Assembly: GCA_029882725.1 (NCBI GenBank)
Contig: JAOUKG010000023.1
Coordinates: forward strand, 1-11,783
Direction: 5' to 3'
Length of the DNA stretch: 11,783 bases
Origin: Cyclobacteriaceae bacterium
GTDB taxonomy: Bacteria > Bacteroidota > Bacteroidia > Cytophagales > Cyclobacteriaceae
Positions 1-7,500 of this stretch are shown here, in pieces (position 1 is the stretch's first letter; each line of letters begins with the position of its first letter). The notes beneath the pieces are model-generated. The model was not told the DNA's origin and did no database searches. It saw nothing but the letters and a program-made list of their open reading frames with translations. The position numbers were made by a program, and so were the translations under genes.

Positions 1-2
1 CC

Positions 3-839
3 TATTCACTGGGACTTGATATTGGCAATTTAAAGAAATTCTATGATTTAGGAGGCAGGTATATGAGTTTGGCTCATAACGGACATTCACAATTTAGTGA
101 CAGTAATACAGGTGAGAAAGATGGAGTGTGGCTTCATAATGGACTTAGTGATTTAGGGAAGCAGGTAATTGCCGAGATGAATAAATTAGGCATGCTGGTT
201 GATATTTCCCATCCTTCCAAGGAAGCTAATAAGCAGGCTATAGTGTTGTCTAAAGCTCCTGTTATTGCCTCCCACTCCTCATCACGGGCATTGTGCGATC
301 ATAGTAGAAACCTGGACGATGAGATGTTAGAGTTGATAAAACAAAATGGGGGAGTGGTACAAGCCGTTGCCTTGGATACATATCTTAATAAAGAAAAAAG
401 TGAAGCATACACCAAAGCAAGCAGGAATTTGTTGGCAGCAATTGCTTTAAAAGACGGTTGGAACTTAAAGGAAAGAGCAGATATCCGGGATATGAGTGAT
501 TCAGAGAGGGAAATTTATTTTGAAAAATACAGAACCCTTCAGGAACAAGCCAAGCCTCAATTGGATTCACTTAAAGAAAAGGTGGAGCCTGTAAGTGTTT
601 CCGATTTAGTGGATCATATTGATTATTTGGTTGAAAAAATGGGTATAGATCACGTAGGCATTAGTTCAGATTTTGATGGAGGAGGGGGAATTGAAGGTTG
701 GAATGATTCTTCAGAAACCTTCAACGTTACCCTTGAATTAGTGCGAAGAGGTTATACCGAAGAAGAAATAGCTAAAATTTGGAGTGGGAATTTATTGAGG
801 GCATTGGATGATGCACAGAGAGTGGCAAGTGGGTTGTAG
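3..839 (+). CDS. Membrane-type dipeptidase, peptidase family M19 (5' truncated by window edge)
   Basis: C-terminal 278 residues of a zinc dipeptidase of the renal-dipeptidase (M19) family, which hydrolyses dipeptides, usually in the periplasm or as a lipoprotein in Gram-negatives. The frame is open from the left edge: the codons before the ATG at 63 read GLDIGNLKKFYDLGGRY, matching the family's conserved G-x-RY-x-(S/T)L-x-H segment. That ATG is therefore internal, and the true start, signal peptide, N-terminal HxD and bridging Glu lie outside. Visible family motifs are LGMLVDISH (zinc His), APVIASHSSSRALCDHSRN (second zinc His) and DHVGISSDFDGG, whose first Asp is the catalytic acid position. 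A charged, helical stretch of about 70 residues between the second His and the DHVG motif is longer than in the mammalian enzyme. The gene ends TAG and converges on the alkaline phosphatase gene. Family assignment is very secure; the substrate is unknown. Confidence 0.95.
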   Translation, partial: YSLGLDIGNLKKFYDLGGRYMSLAHNGHSQFSDSNTGEKDGVWLHNGLSDLGKQVIAEMNKLGMLVDISHPSKEANKQAIVLSKAPVIASHSSSRALCDHSRNLDDEMLELIKQNGGVVQAVALDTYLNKEKSEAYTKASRNLLAAIALKDGWNLKERADIRDMSDSEREIYFEKYRTLQEQAKPQLDSLKEKVEPVSVSDLVDHIDYLVEKMGIDHVGISSDFDGGGGIEGWNDSSETFNVTLELVRRGYTEEEIAKIWSGNLLRALDDAQRVASGL

Positions 840-854
840 GGGTTACTCCACATT

Positions 855-947
855 AAAAATCAACCGCAAGAAACACTTCCTAAGCTTTCGAAGAACGCTT
901 TTAATTTACGCCCTAACAGCTTAGTGTTCCTTGCGTGTTGGTTTTTT
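855..947. terminator. Probable bidirectional terminator: long imperfect hairpin between convergent genes
   Basis: The left arm (855-877, AAAAATCAACCGCAAG then AAACACT) pairs with the right arm (923-946, AGTGTTCC then TTGCGTGTTGGTTTTT). There is one bulge, one G:T and one mismatch. A second short stem inside (TAAGC 881-885 with GCTTA 919-923) extends the pairing, competing for base 923. The outer edge is a T6 run on the + strand and an A5 run on the left, so transcripts from either direction would end in a stem followed by U's. It starts 15 bp after the dipeptidase stop and ends 67 bp from the phosphatase stop, as expected for a shared terminator. The loop region is long for a simple terminator. 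Confidence 0.55.
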
Positions 948-1013
948 CACTTGATTTTAGGATACGGAGAATCATTCTGCATTGTTCGTCCTGATTGTTA
1001 CCAAGCCTTTAAA

Positions 1014-2147
1014 TTACTTCCACCCTTGAATTTCCAACATCTTATCAAATATCCCTGTATTTTCATAAATACCTTGAAATTTTTCGGAACCTGGACCGTA
1101 AGTGAAAACCGGGATTAAGGTTGCAGAATGACCTCCTGTTGAAAATGTTCCTGTAATCTCATTGTAGTCACTGTATGGCAAACCATTCTCACCTGTTTTA
1201 GGAGTAGAAGAAAGTGTATAACCGCCTGTTTCATGGTCTGCAGTAACAATTACCAGGGTATTGCCATTTTTTTCAGCGAAATCCAGTGCTATATTGATAG
1301 CGTTATTAAAATCCAATAATTCGGTTTTTAAGTATTCAGCATTGTTTCCATGTCCGCCCCAGTCAATTTGTGATCCCTCTACCATGAGGAAGAAACCTTG
1401 TTCGTTTTGAGAAAGATAATCGATGGCTTGTTTTGTGGCATTAGGAAGGAAATCTCCTCTACCATCCAACATTCGTGGCATACCCGTTGAGTCAAGCAGA
1501 TATGCATATTTTTTGGAAATGTCATGTTGACTTCCCAACGATGTTGTGTCTAGTTCGTATCCTGCATCAATTAGGCCGGGAAGCAAACTGGTTTGGTCAG
1601 ATCGGTGATGAAAAAATTTTAATCCTCCACCTGCGAAAAAATCGACACCTGAACCCGCCATTGCTTTGGCTATTTCCTCTTCCATACTTCGTCTTTCAAC
1701 ATGTGCAAAGAAAGAGGCCGGGGTAGCATGTGTAATTGAAGATGTAGCTACAAGGCCAGTTTTTTGTAGTTTCTTTTCGGCCATTTCCAATACTGTTTCT
1801 ACGGGTTTAATATTATCGTCAACCCCAATCGCTCCGTTGTAGGTCTTTATACCGGCCGAGAAGGCTGTTGCTCCCGCGGCTGAGTCGGTAATTTTTTCCC
1901 TGGAGGAAGAAGTCTTTATCAGACTGACATGCGGAAACCGTTGGAAAGCATTTTGATTTTCTCCCCAAAAAAATGAGGCTGTTACCTGGCTCAGTCCCAT
2001 TCCATCACCAATAAGCAGTATAATGTTTAAGGGTTTGGTTTCAGCCGATTGAGCTATTTGTTCTGGTTCGTTTTTATTAACTGTAGTTGTACAACCAGTA
2101 AATAGGACTACTGATAATATTGACAATAATGTTTTAATCAAATTCAT
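1014..2147 (-). CDS. Alkaline phosphatase (PhoA family), lipoprotein
   Basis: A 377-residue phosphomonoesterase of the alkaline phosphatase superfamily that releases phosphate from organic phosphate esters outside the cytoplasm. The N-terminus MNLIKTLLSILSVVLFTGC is a lipoprotein signal with lipobox FTGC and Cys19 as the predicted lipidated residue. Active-site motifs are all present: NIILLIGDGMG (metal Asp48), ITDSAAGATAFSAG (nucleophile Ser89), THATPASFFAHVERR (His140/Thr142 at the Mg-site position, where E. coli has Asp/Thr), VEGSQIDWGGHGNN (Glu257, Asp262, His266), VTADHETGG (Asp304, His305) and STGGHSA (His340). I chose the ATG at 2147: an in-frame TTG at 2168 would lie inside a palindrome and put seven polar residues before the signal peptide. 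The ABC-F gene is 150 bp upstream on the same strand. The 30-bp palindrome in between suggests its own regulation. No PHO-box-like direct repeat was recognised. Confidence 0.95.
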   Translation of the reverse strand: MNLIKTLLSILSVVLFTGCTTTVNKNEPEQIAQSAETKPLNIILLIGDGMGLSQVTASFFWGENQNAFQRFPHVSLIKTSSSREKITDSAAGATAFSAGIKTYNGAIGVDDNIKPVETVLEMAEKKLQKTGLVATSSITHATPASFFAHVERRSMEEEIAKAMAGSGVDFFAGGGLKFFHHRSDQTSLLPGLIDAGYELDTTSLGSQHDISKKYAYLLDSTGMPRMLDGRGDFLPNATKQAIDYLSQNEQGFFLMVEGSQIDWGGHGNNAEYLKTELLDFNNAINIALDFAEKNGNTLVIVTADHETGGYTLSSTPKTGENGLPYSDYNEITGTFSTGGHSATLIPVFTYGPGSEKFQGIYENTGIFDKMLEIQGWK

Positions 2148-2150
2148 AGT

Positions 2151-2180
2151 ATTAAATTTAGATTGCAATCTAAATTTAAT
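2151..2180. promoter_or_regulatory. Perfect 30-bp palindrome just upstream of the phosphatase start
   Basis: The arm ATTAAATTTAGATTG is followed directly by its exact reverse complement, with no mismatch over 30 bp. It ends 3 bp before the phosphatase ATG at 2147. It could be an operator for a dimeric repressor, or, if transcribed, a leader hairpin (13-bp stem with UGCA loop) abutting the start codon. Each arm also contains TAAATTTA, one base from the Bacteroidota -7 consensus TAnnTTTG, so the promoter may overlap it. The palindrome is directly visible; its function is inferred. Confidence 0.6.
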
Positions 2181-2297
2181 TTATGGTATTATAAATTCCG
2201 TTTAAAAAATAGTGATTTAAAAACAGGGTGAAAAACACTCTATTGAGGACTATATTTAACGTTACGGAGAAAAATTTTGGATCTTTTTTATTCTCGC

Positions 2298-3905
2298 TTA
2301 AGCATTAACAGCTTTCTGAGATTCCATTTTTTCCACATACTCATCGTAAGTACCAAGAAAATCATTGTAACCGTCAGGTCGGATGTCTATGATTCTATTG
2401 GCCACAGTTTGGGTAAAAGTGTGGTCATGAGATGTAAATAACACCGTGCCCGGGAAATTTTGTAGTGCAGTATTAAATGCCATGATTGATTCCAGGTCAA
2501 GGTGATTAGTTGGCTCATCTAAAATGAGAAGATTGGCTCCCTGAAGCATAATTCTGGATACCATACAACGCACTTTCTCTCCACCTGAGAGTACATTGGC
2601 CTTTTTAAGTGACTCTTGTCCTGTGAAAAGCATCTTACCCAAAAAGCCCCTGATATACACCTCGTCCTTTTCGCCGGGTGCATATTGTCTAAGCCAGTCG
2701 ATAAGATTAAGATCAGTTTTGAAATACTCTTCATTATTGTTTGGCAAAAAGCCCACAGTTACGGTTTGCCCTAATTTAAACTCTCCGCTATCTTGCTGCT
2801 CTTCACCCATTATTATTCTAAAAAGGCTGGTAATAGCCATGCTGTCTTCTGCTAAAAAGGCAATTTTATCTCCCTTGTTAACGAAAATATCCAAATTGGT
2901 AAAAAGTGTTTTTCCAGCATTGGTTTTTGACATCCGGCTCATTTCCAATATTTGGTTACCCGCATCTCTATTTTGTTGAAAGATAATCGCTGGATATTTT
3001 CTATTGGAAGGTTGAATTTCTTCCACATTAATTTTTTCCAATAATTTCTTTCTACTGGTAGCCTGCTTTGATTTTGAAGCATTGGCACTAAATCGGGCAA
3101 TAAATTCTTGTAATTCTTTTTTCTTTTCTTCGGCTTTTTTGTTGGATGAAGATCGCTGTGAAAGTGCCAATTGGCTGGATTCATACCAGAAGGAGTAGTT
3201 ACCAGTATATATTTTTATAGCTCCGAAATCTATATCGGCCACATGGGTACACACAGTGTCCAAAAAGTGTCTATCGTGAGAAACTACTATTACTATATTG
3301 TTAAAATCGAGAAGATAATTTTCCAACCAAGCGATGGTGTGAAGGTCCAAATCGTTAGTAGGTTCATCGAGGATAAGTATGTCGGGGTTACCGAACAAGG
3401 CCTGAGCCAGCAAGATTCTTACTTTTTGATGACCATTGAGTTCTTTCATCAATTTGTAATGGTCTTCTTCCTTAATTCCCAAACCACTTAACATAGAAGC
3501 TGCATCCGATTCTGCATTCCAACCGTCCATATCAGCAAATTCGGCTTCCAATTCCGATGCTCTCATTCCGTCGGCTTCCGAAAAATCAGGATTTGCATAG
3601 ATCGCATCTTTTTCCTGAATGATTTCCCAGAGTCTTTTGTGTCCCATCAAAACCGTATTGAGTACCACTTCTTCGTCGAAAGCAAAGTGATTTTGGCTTA
3701 AAACAGCCATACGTTTACCGGGTTGAATATGTACAGACCCAGAATTTGGAGTTACCTCATCGGAGAGTATTTTAAGAAAAGTAGATTTACCGGCACCATT
3801 TGCGCCAATTATTCCATAACAATTTCCTTGTGTAAACTTTACATTTACATCTTCAAATAGAACACGTTTTCCGTAAGAGAGGCTAATATTTTGGACTGTA
3901 AGCAT
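2298..3905 (-). CDS. ABC-F family ATPase, YbiT-like
   Basis: A 535-residue soluble protein with two ATP-binding cassettes and no membrane segment, typical of ABC-F proteins that act at the ribosomal E site. The sequence follows E. coli YbiT closely (for example AQALF-x-x-PDIL, VCTHxAD, RFSANASKSKQATSR), including the inter-domain linker at about residues 245-300. NBD1 has Walker A GANGAGKS (34-41), Walker B DILILDE (175-181) and H-loop His210, but its signature is LNGHQK (156-161) instead of LSGGQ. NBD2 has a good signature LSGGE (439-443), Walker B LLILDE (459-464) and His493, but its Walker A position reads AFLAEDSMAITS (349-360), lacking the glycines and the Lys. Both defects fall in the same composite ATP site. 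The ATG at 3905 has a good -7 element about 22 bp upstream. YbiT-type housekeeping function is more likely than antibiotic resistance; the exact role is unknown. Confidence 0.93.
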   Translation of the reverse strand: MLTVQNISLSYGKRVLFEDVNVKFTQGNCYGIIGANGAGKSTFLKILSDEVTPNSGSVHIQPGKRMAVLSQNHFAFDEEVVLNTVLMGHKRLWEIIQEKDAIYANPDFSEADGMRASELEAEFADMDGWNAESDAASMLSGLGIKEEDHYKLMKELNGHQKVRILLAQALFGNPDILILDEPTNDLDLHTIAWLENYLLDFNNIVIVVSHDRHFLDTVCTHVADIDFGAIKIYTGNYSFWYESSQLALSQRSSSNKKAEEKKKELQEFIARFSANASKSKQATSRKKLLEKINVEEIQPSNRKYPAIIFQQNRDAGNQILEMSRMSKTNAGKTLFTNLDIFVNKGDKIAFLAEDSMAITSLFRIIMGEEQQDSGEFKLGQTVTVGFLPNNNEEYFKTDLNLIDWLRQYAPGEKDEVYIRGFLGKMLFTGQESLKKANVLSGGEKVRCMVSRIMLQGANLLILDEPTNHLDLESIMAFNTALQNFPGTVLFTSHDHTFTQTVANRIIDIRPDGYNDFLGTYDEYVEKMESQKAVNA

Positions 3906-3926
3906 ATTTTTAAAAATTTAAGGCCG

Positions 3927-3934
3927 CAAAGGTA
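3927..3934 (-). promoter_or_regulatory. Bacteroidota -7 promoter element for the ABC-F gene
   Basis: On the - strand this reads TACCTTTG followed by C, an exact match to the Bacteroidota primary-sigma -7 consensus TAnnTTTG. It lies 21 bp before the ABC-F ATG, so the leader would be very short. A clear -33 TTG element at the usual spacing was not found. No Shine-Dalgarno sequence precedes the ATG, only an A/T-rich stretch. Confidence 0.5.
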
Positions 3935-3983
3935 CGGTTTTTTAATGGATATTTGATAATGGAGAATGGATAATTAGAGATAA

Positions 3984-4034
3984 CTACTTAGTAAAGCCTT
4001 TTCCACCTTCTATAAAAAGGACAAACCTAAGTAG
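3984..4034. repeat. Nested inverted repeat in the divergent intergenic region
   Basis: An outer perfect 8-bp inverted repeat, CTACTTAG (3984-3991) with CTAAGTAG (4027-4034), encloses an inner one, CCTTTT with AAAAGG (about 3997-4020). There is no T-tract on either side, so it is not a convincing terminator. It lies between the divergently transcribed ABC-F and small lipoprotein genes, upstream of both, and could be a protein-binding site or simply chance. Confidence 0.35.
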
Positions 4035-4075
4035 GATAAGGGTGCTTGAAAGATGGTAATGGATTTTCTTTTAAT

Positions 4076-4083
4076 TAAATTTG
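4076..4083 (+). promoter_or_regulatory. Possible -7 promoter element for the small lipoprotein gene
   Basis: TAAATTTG matches TAnnTTTG and lies 76 bp before the lipoprotein ATG. A TTG at 4046-4048 is somewhat too far upstream for a standard -33 element. In A/T-rich DNA this 8-mer consensus is easily matched by chance, so support is weak. Confidence 0.25.
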
Positions 4084-4159
4084 AACCAATACCCAGCTTG
4101 CTATAAGTTTAGATTAAAAGGTTTTTTCTGTTCGTAAAGCTTGCATACACAATTATTTT

Positions 4160-4516
4160 ATGATGACTAAGGCAAAATATTTATTCATATTAATTTTACT
4201 TACTTCTTGTGGTTCACATACAGATAGGAAATACTTTAATCACGATTATGAGAAGTACTGGGATATGTATTCTAATCAACAACTTATGGATACTCTATTT
4301 TCAGACACATTAGCAGTAGGACCCGACATAGATGGAGGTTGGACATCAAGGGAGTTTTACGTAAACAGAACCAATGAACTGCTTGCTGATCTTAAAGATG
4401 ATACAAACAAAATTGACAGTTTGTATCCAATGGTTTCATTTGATGAAATTACAATTAAGAAACTCCCACTAGGTTTTAAAAAGACATTTACGGTTGAACA
4501 GAGCAAGAATGGGTAA
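4160..4516 (+). CDS. Small hypothetical lipoprotein (118 aa)
   Basis: I do not recognise a family. The N-terminus is a clear lipoprotein signal: Lys4/Lys6, a hydrophobic core YLFILIL and lipobox LLTSC with Cys17 as the predicted lipidated residue. The mature part of about 100 residues is acidic and aromatic-rich at the start (YEKYWDMYSNQQLMDTLFSD) and contains GGWTSREFYVNRTNELL. It has no transmembrane segment, repeat or cysteine beyond the lipobox. Two ATG codons are adjacent (4160, 4163); neither has a Shine-Dalgarno site, as is usual in this phylum. The gene stands alone, converging on the macroglobulin-like gene with 56 bp between stop codons, and no terminator hairpin is evident there. 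The signal peptide makes it a credible gene; function is unknown and membership in the neighbouring system cannot be argued from strand or spacing. Confidence 0.65.
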   Translation: MMTKAKYLFILILLTSCGSHTDRKYFNHDYEKYWDMYSNQQLMDTLFSDTLAVGPDIDGGWTSREFYVNRTNELLADLKDDTNKIDSLYPMVSFDEITIKKLPLGFKKTFTVEQSKNG

Positions 4517-4572
4517 GTGTGAAAAAATCATTGGAATATGGGTTGGCTTATTAAAATTCATACTGAACACTC

Positions 4573-7500
4573 TTACTTAGCGACATTTGCAATAATTCCC
4601 TTTACCCAATGTTTGTACTCATTTGTATAATATAGGTACGTTGAGCTCGAAACGCCAGTGTATTGGCCGGGTACTTCTGCTTTTAAATCCAATTGTATGT
4701 TTTTCGTTTCATTAGGACCCATTTCTCTGTAATAGATTACTAGCTTACCATCCAATATTTCATAATAATCGAAAACTTTCTTCTCCTGTAGTTCCTTTAA
4801 TTGCCATGGTTGCAAACTTAATCCTCCGGGTATTCCTATTTCTGCTATGGTAGAGGGTAATCCATCGTTAGTTTTGTTCTTTATTTGTATGTTCAACCGT
4901 AAGAACTCATTTACAGAAAGTTGCTCTGATGAATACTTCAGATTCAGCGCCACTTTACATTCAGTATTGCTTGGTGGTGTTTTGGTGAAATAGCTAACAT
5001 TCAAGGAATTGGAAACAGGCGATTCAGTTTCTAAAAAACGGATATTAACACTGTTTTCATTTGTTTTTAGATCTTTTTGAAAACTTGTCATCGTAAGTCT
5101 TTCCATATTACCATTGCTGTATTGCCCTTCTTCAGAGAGGGTACCATTGGTTGTTATGGCTATTTTACCCTGTAAACTACTACTAACATATTGTGAATAG
5201 AGAGTAAGTGATTTCAAAGCCAGAGCGGTAGCCTGGGTAGAACCAAATCCTCCGTGTTTCCTGTATTTTACCAACTCACTAATACAAGTATTGATATAGG
5301 GAAGGTTGTTTTGGGCATCTTTCAGGAGTGCTAGTGTCCATAACGACAATATCTCTGCATTAAATGAGTTTCCATAACTTCTTACAATGCTGTGATCAGC
5401 CCGGATGTTTTTAAAACTTTTTTGTTCAATAAATTCTCTGAAATAATCAATAATAAGCCTGTATCCTTGCTTTTTATCGAGATTATAGGAAGCCATAGCC
5501 AATAAAGGCAGCCTGTAATGGTCTTTGCTACTCATAGCCTCTTGATATGCTTTAGCATATTCTTTATCCAGATTTTCTTGTTTATATTCTGACAAAGCAT
5601 AAATGAGATATGCATTATTTACAATATCAGACGCCGATGAAAAACCGTATTTTCCCTGATTTTGATGAAAACTACCGTTACCATTTTTACGACTCATAAT
5701 CCACTGATAGGTGCGTTCAAGCATTTTTTCATCTACCAGATTACTTACCTTCTTCATTTCCATAAATTGCAACAAACCGTAGGCACTTAATCCTTCGTGA
5801 GCTGGAGGATCACCATACCATTCAAACCCACCTCCTTTGATTTCGTAGGCAATGAGTTTTTTGTAACCCGAAGTAAGATAACGCATGGCATTTGTTTCAA
5901 TGGATTTATTACTTTCTCCCGACTGTTTTAAAAGTTGCATGGCCAGAATATTGGGGTAATTACTGGAAGAAACCTGCTCAAAACAGCCATAAGGTTCCCT
6001 GAAAATGGACTCAACGCCGTCCATTAAATCTGAAAATATATTCAAATAAGCAGTGAATTCAGCTTTTAGGGTGCCTTTTTCCATATCGTTGATTGAAAAA
6101 TGGAAGGTCGTGTCGTCTGACATTGAACTAAAACTGTATTTAATGGGAAAACCAATATTTTTAACTTTCAATTGTCGGGTCATTTTATCTTGAAAATGTA
6201 CAGATTTCACCTCAATGTCAATGGGAAACTCACCGGTTTGACCCGAGGATTTTAATGTGAACCAGGCTGTTTTACTTTCCCCGGAAGGGATATCAACTGA
6301 ATAATTTTCAGGGCCGTTTAATGTTATGCCTCTTGGAACTGTTATTTCTACTGTGGCAGATTGTTGTTCTTCAGATTCATTGGTAATTCTGACGGGTACA
6401 TAGGCTATATCTTCCATACCTATAAATTCAGGCACACGAATATCAGCTGCGAGGGGCATTGAAGTGTGATAATTAATTTCGCTTCTCCCTATTTCACCGA
6501 ACGGGGTAATACCCTCAGTTACAATGCGAAATGAACTTACGGCGTCATTGTTGTAAAATACCAATTCTGCGTTTCCATCTTCATCTGTTACCACCTCATT
6601 CTCCCAAAAAACGGTGGTTCTGAAGTCATTTCTTTCTACCACTTCAAATGGGGCAGGAGGAGGGGTGTAAAATTCTCTGGTTTGCGAAAATTGTCTTCGT
6701 CCAACGGTCACTCCGGTGAAACGAGGCCACGCCTTACTATAATAACTATTGCTCAATCCGTCTTTTGTAGAAATTACAACTACACCATTGGCCGCTGCAT
6801 TACCATACAACAATATAGCTTCTGCTGAATTAAGTACCGATATACTATTTATATCTTCAGGGTTAATAAGATTGCCAATATTAAAATTAGAATTATTGGA
6901 AAAATTTATAGGGTGGCCATCTATTACATACAAAGGCTCCTGACCATTTGAAAGAGAACTAATGCCCCTTATTCGTATAGTTGAACCTGCTCCAGGTGTC
7001 ATTTGTTGTTCTATTATAGTGACTCCCGCTACTCTTCCTTGCAATAAATTAGAAATGCTTGGTATAGGATTTCTTGAAATAAGATTGTTTGAAGAGATAG
7101 AAGATATTGAACTTGTAAGATTACTTTTCTCTGCTACCCCATATCCTGTAACTATTATTTCACTTAATTGTGTTACATCATTTGATAATGAAACATTTAC
7201 TTGTGAGGATACGGGTTCACCTTCAGACTCTTCATCTGTATTAACAATTTCTACTGTATTTGAATTACTAAAAATTTCATCGTTATAATACGAATATCCG
7301 GCACCATAAAAGGGATATTGAGAAGTTGAATTGGGTATTATATTTCCTTCTTTCACTTCAATTTTTAGATGTTTCTTGACCAATAATAAAGCTGAAACCC
7401 TTGGATCAATATTTTTGACTACAAAAAAACCGTCACTCCTGCTATTCAGTTTAATGATCCTTTTACTTCCTCCCAATTCAATAAAAGAGACTTCTGTCGA

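Noticed and set aside
63..65. ATG at 63 as the dipeptidase start
   Set aside because: Upstream in-frame codons encode conserved family sequence (DLGGRY before MSLAHN), and a start here would lose the metal-binding N-terminal half.
2148..2168. Longer phosphatase N-terminus from an in-frame TTG at 2168
   Set aside because: It would add MQSKFNT before an already complete lipoprotein signal and start inside the 30-bp palindrome; the ATG at 2147 fits better.
2169..2297. Consensus promoter between the ABC-F and phosphatase genes
   Set aside because: No exact TAnnTTTG was found on the - strand here; only TAAATTTA inside the palindrome comes close, so I did not list a separate promoter.
2298..3905. 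ABC-F protein as an antibiotic-resistance factor
   Set aside because: The sequence tracks E. coli YbiT, a housekeeping-type ABC-F, and there is no mobile or resistance context.
4501..4554. Frameshift extension of the small lipoprotein (alternative frame EQEWVSVKKSLEYGLAY)
   Set aside because: The alternative frame is open and looks protein-like, but without a homologue to compare there is no evidence that the annotated frame is broken.
4517..4572. Terminator between the lipoprotein and macroglobulin stops
   Set aside because: No stem followed by a T-run is visible in either direction.
6962..7288. A 108-residue + strand open frame opposite the plug region
   Set aside because: It mirrors the coding strand of the macroglobulin gene; no signal peptide, family motif or promoter supports it. 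Other opposite-strand and out-of-frame open frames were dismissed for the same reason.
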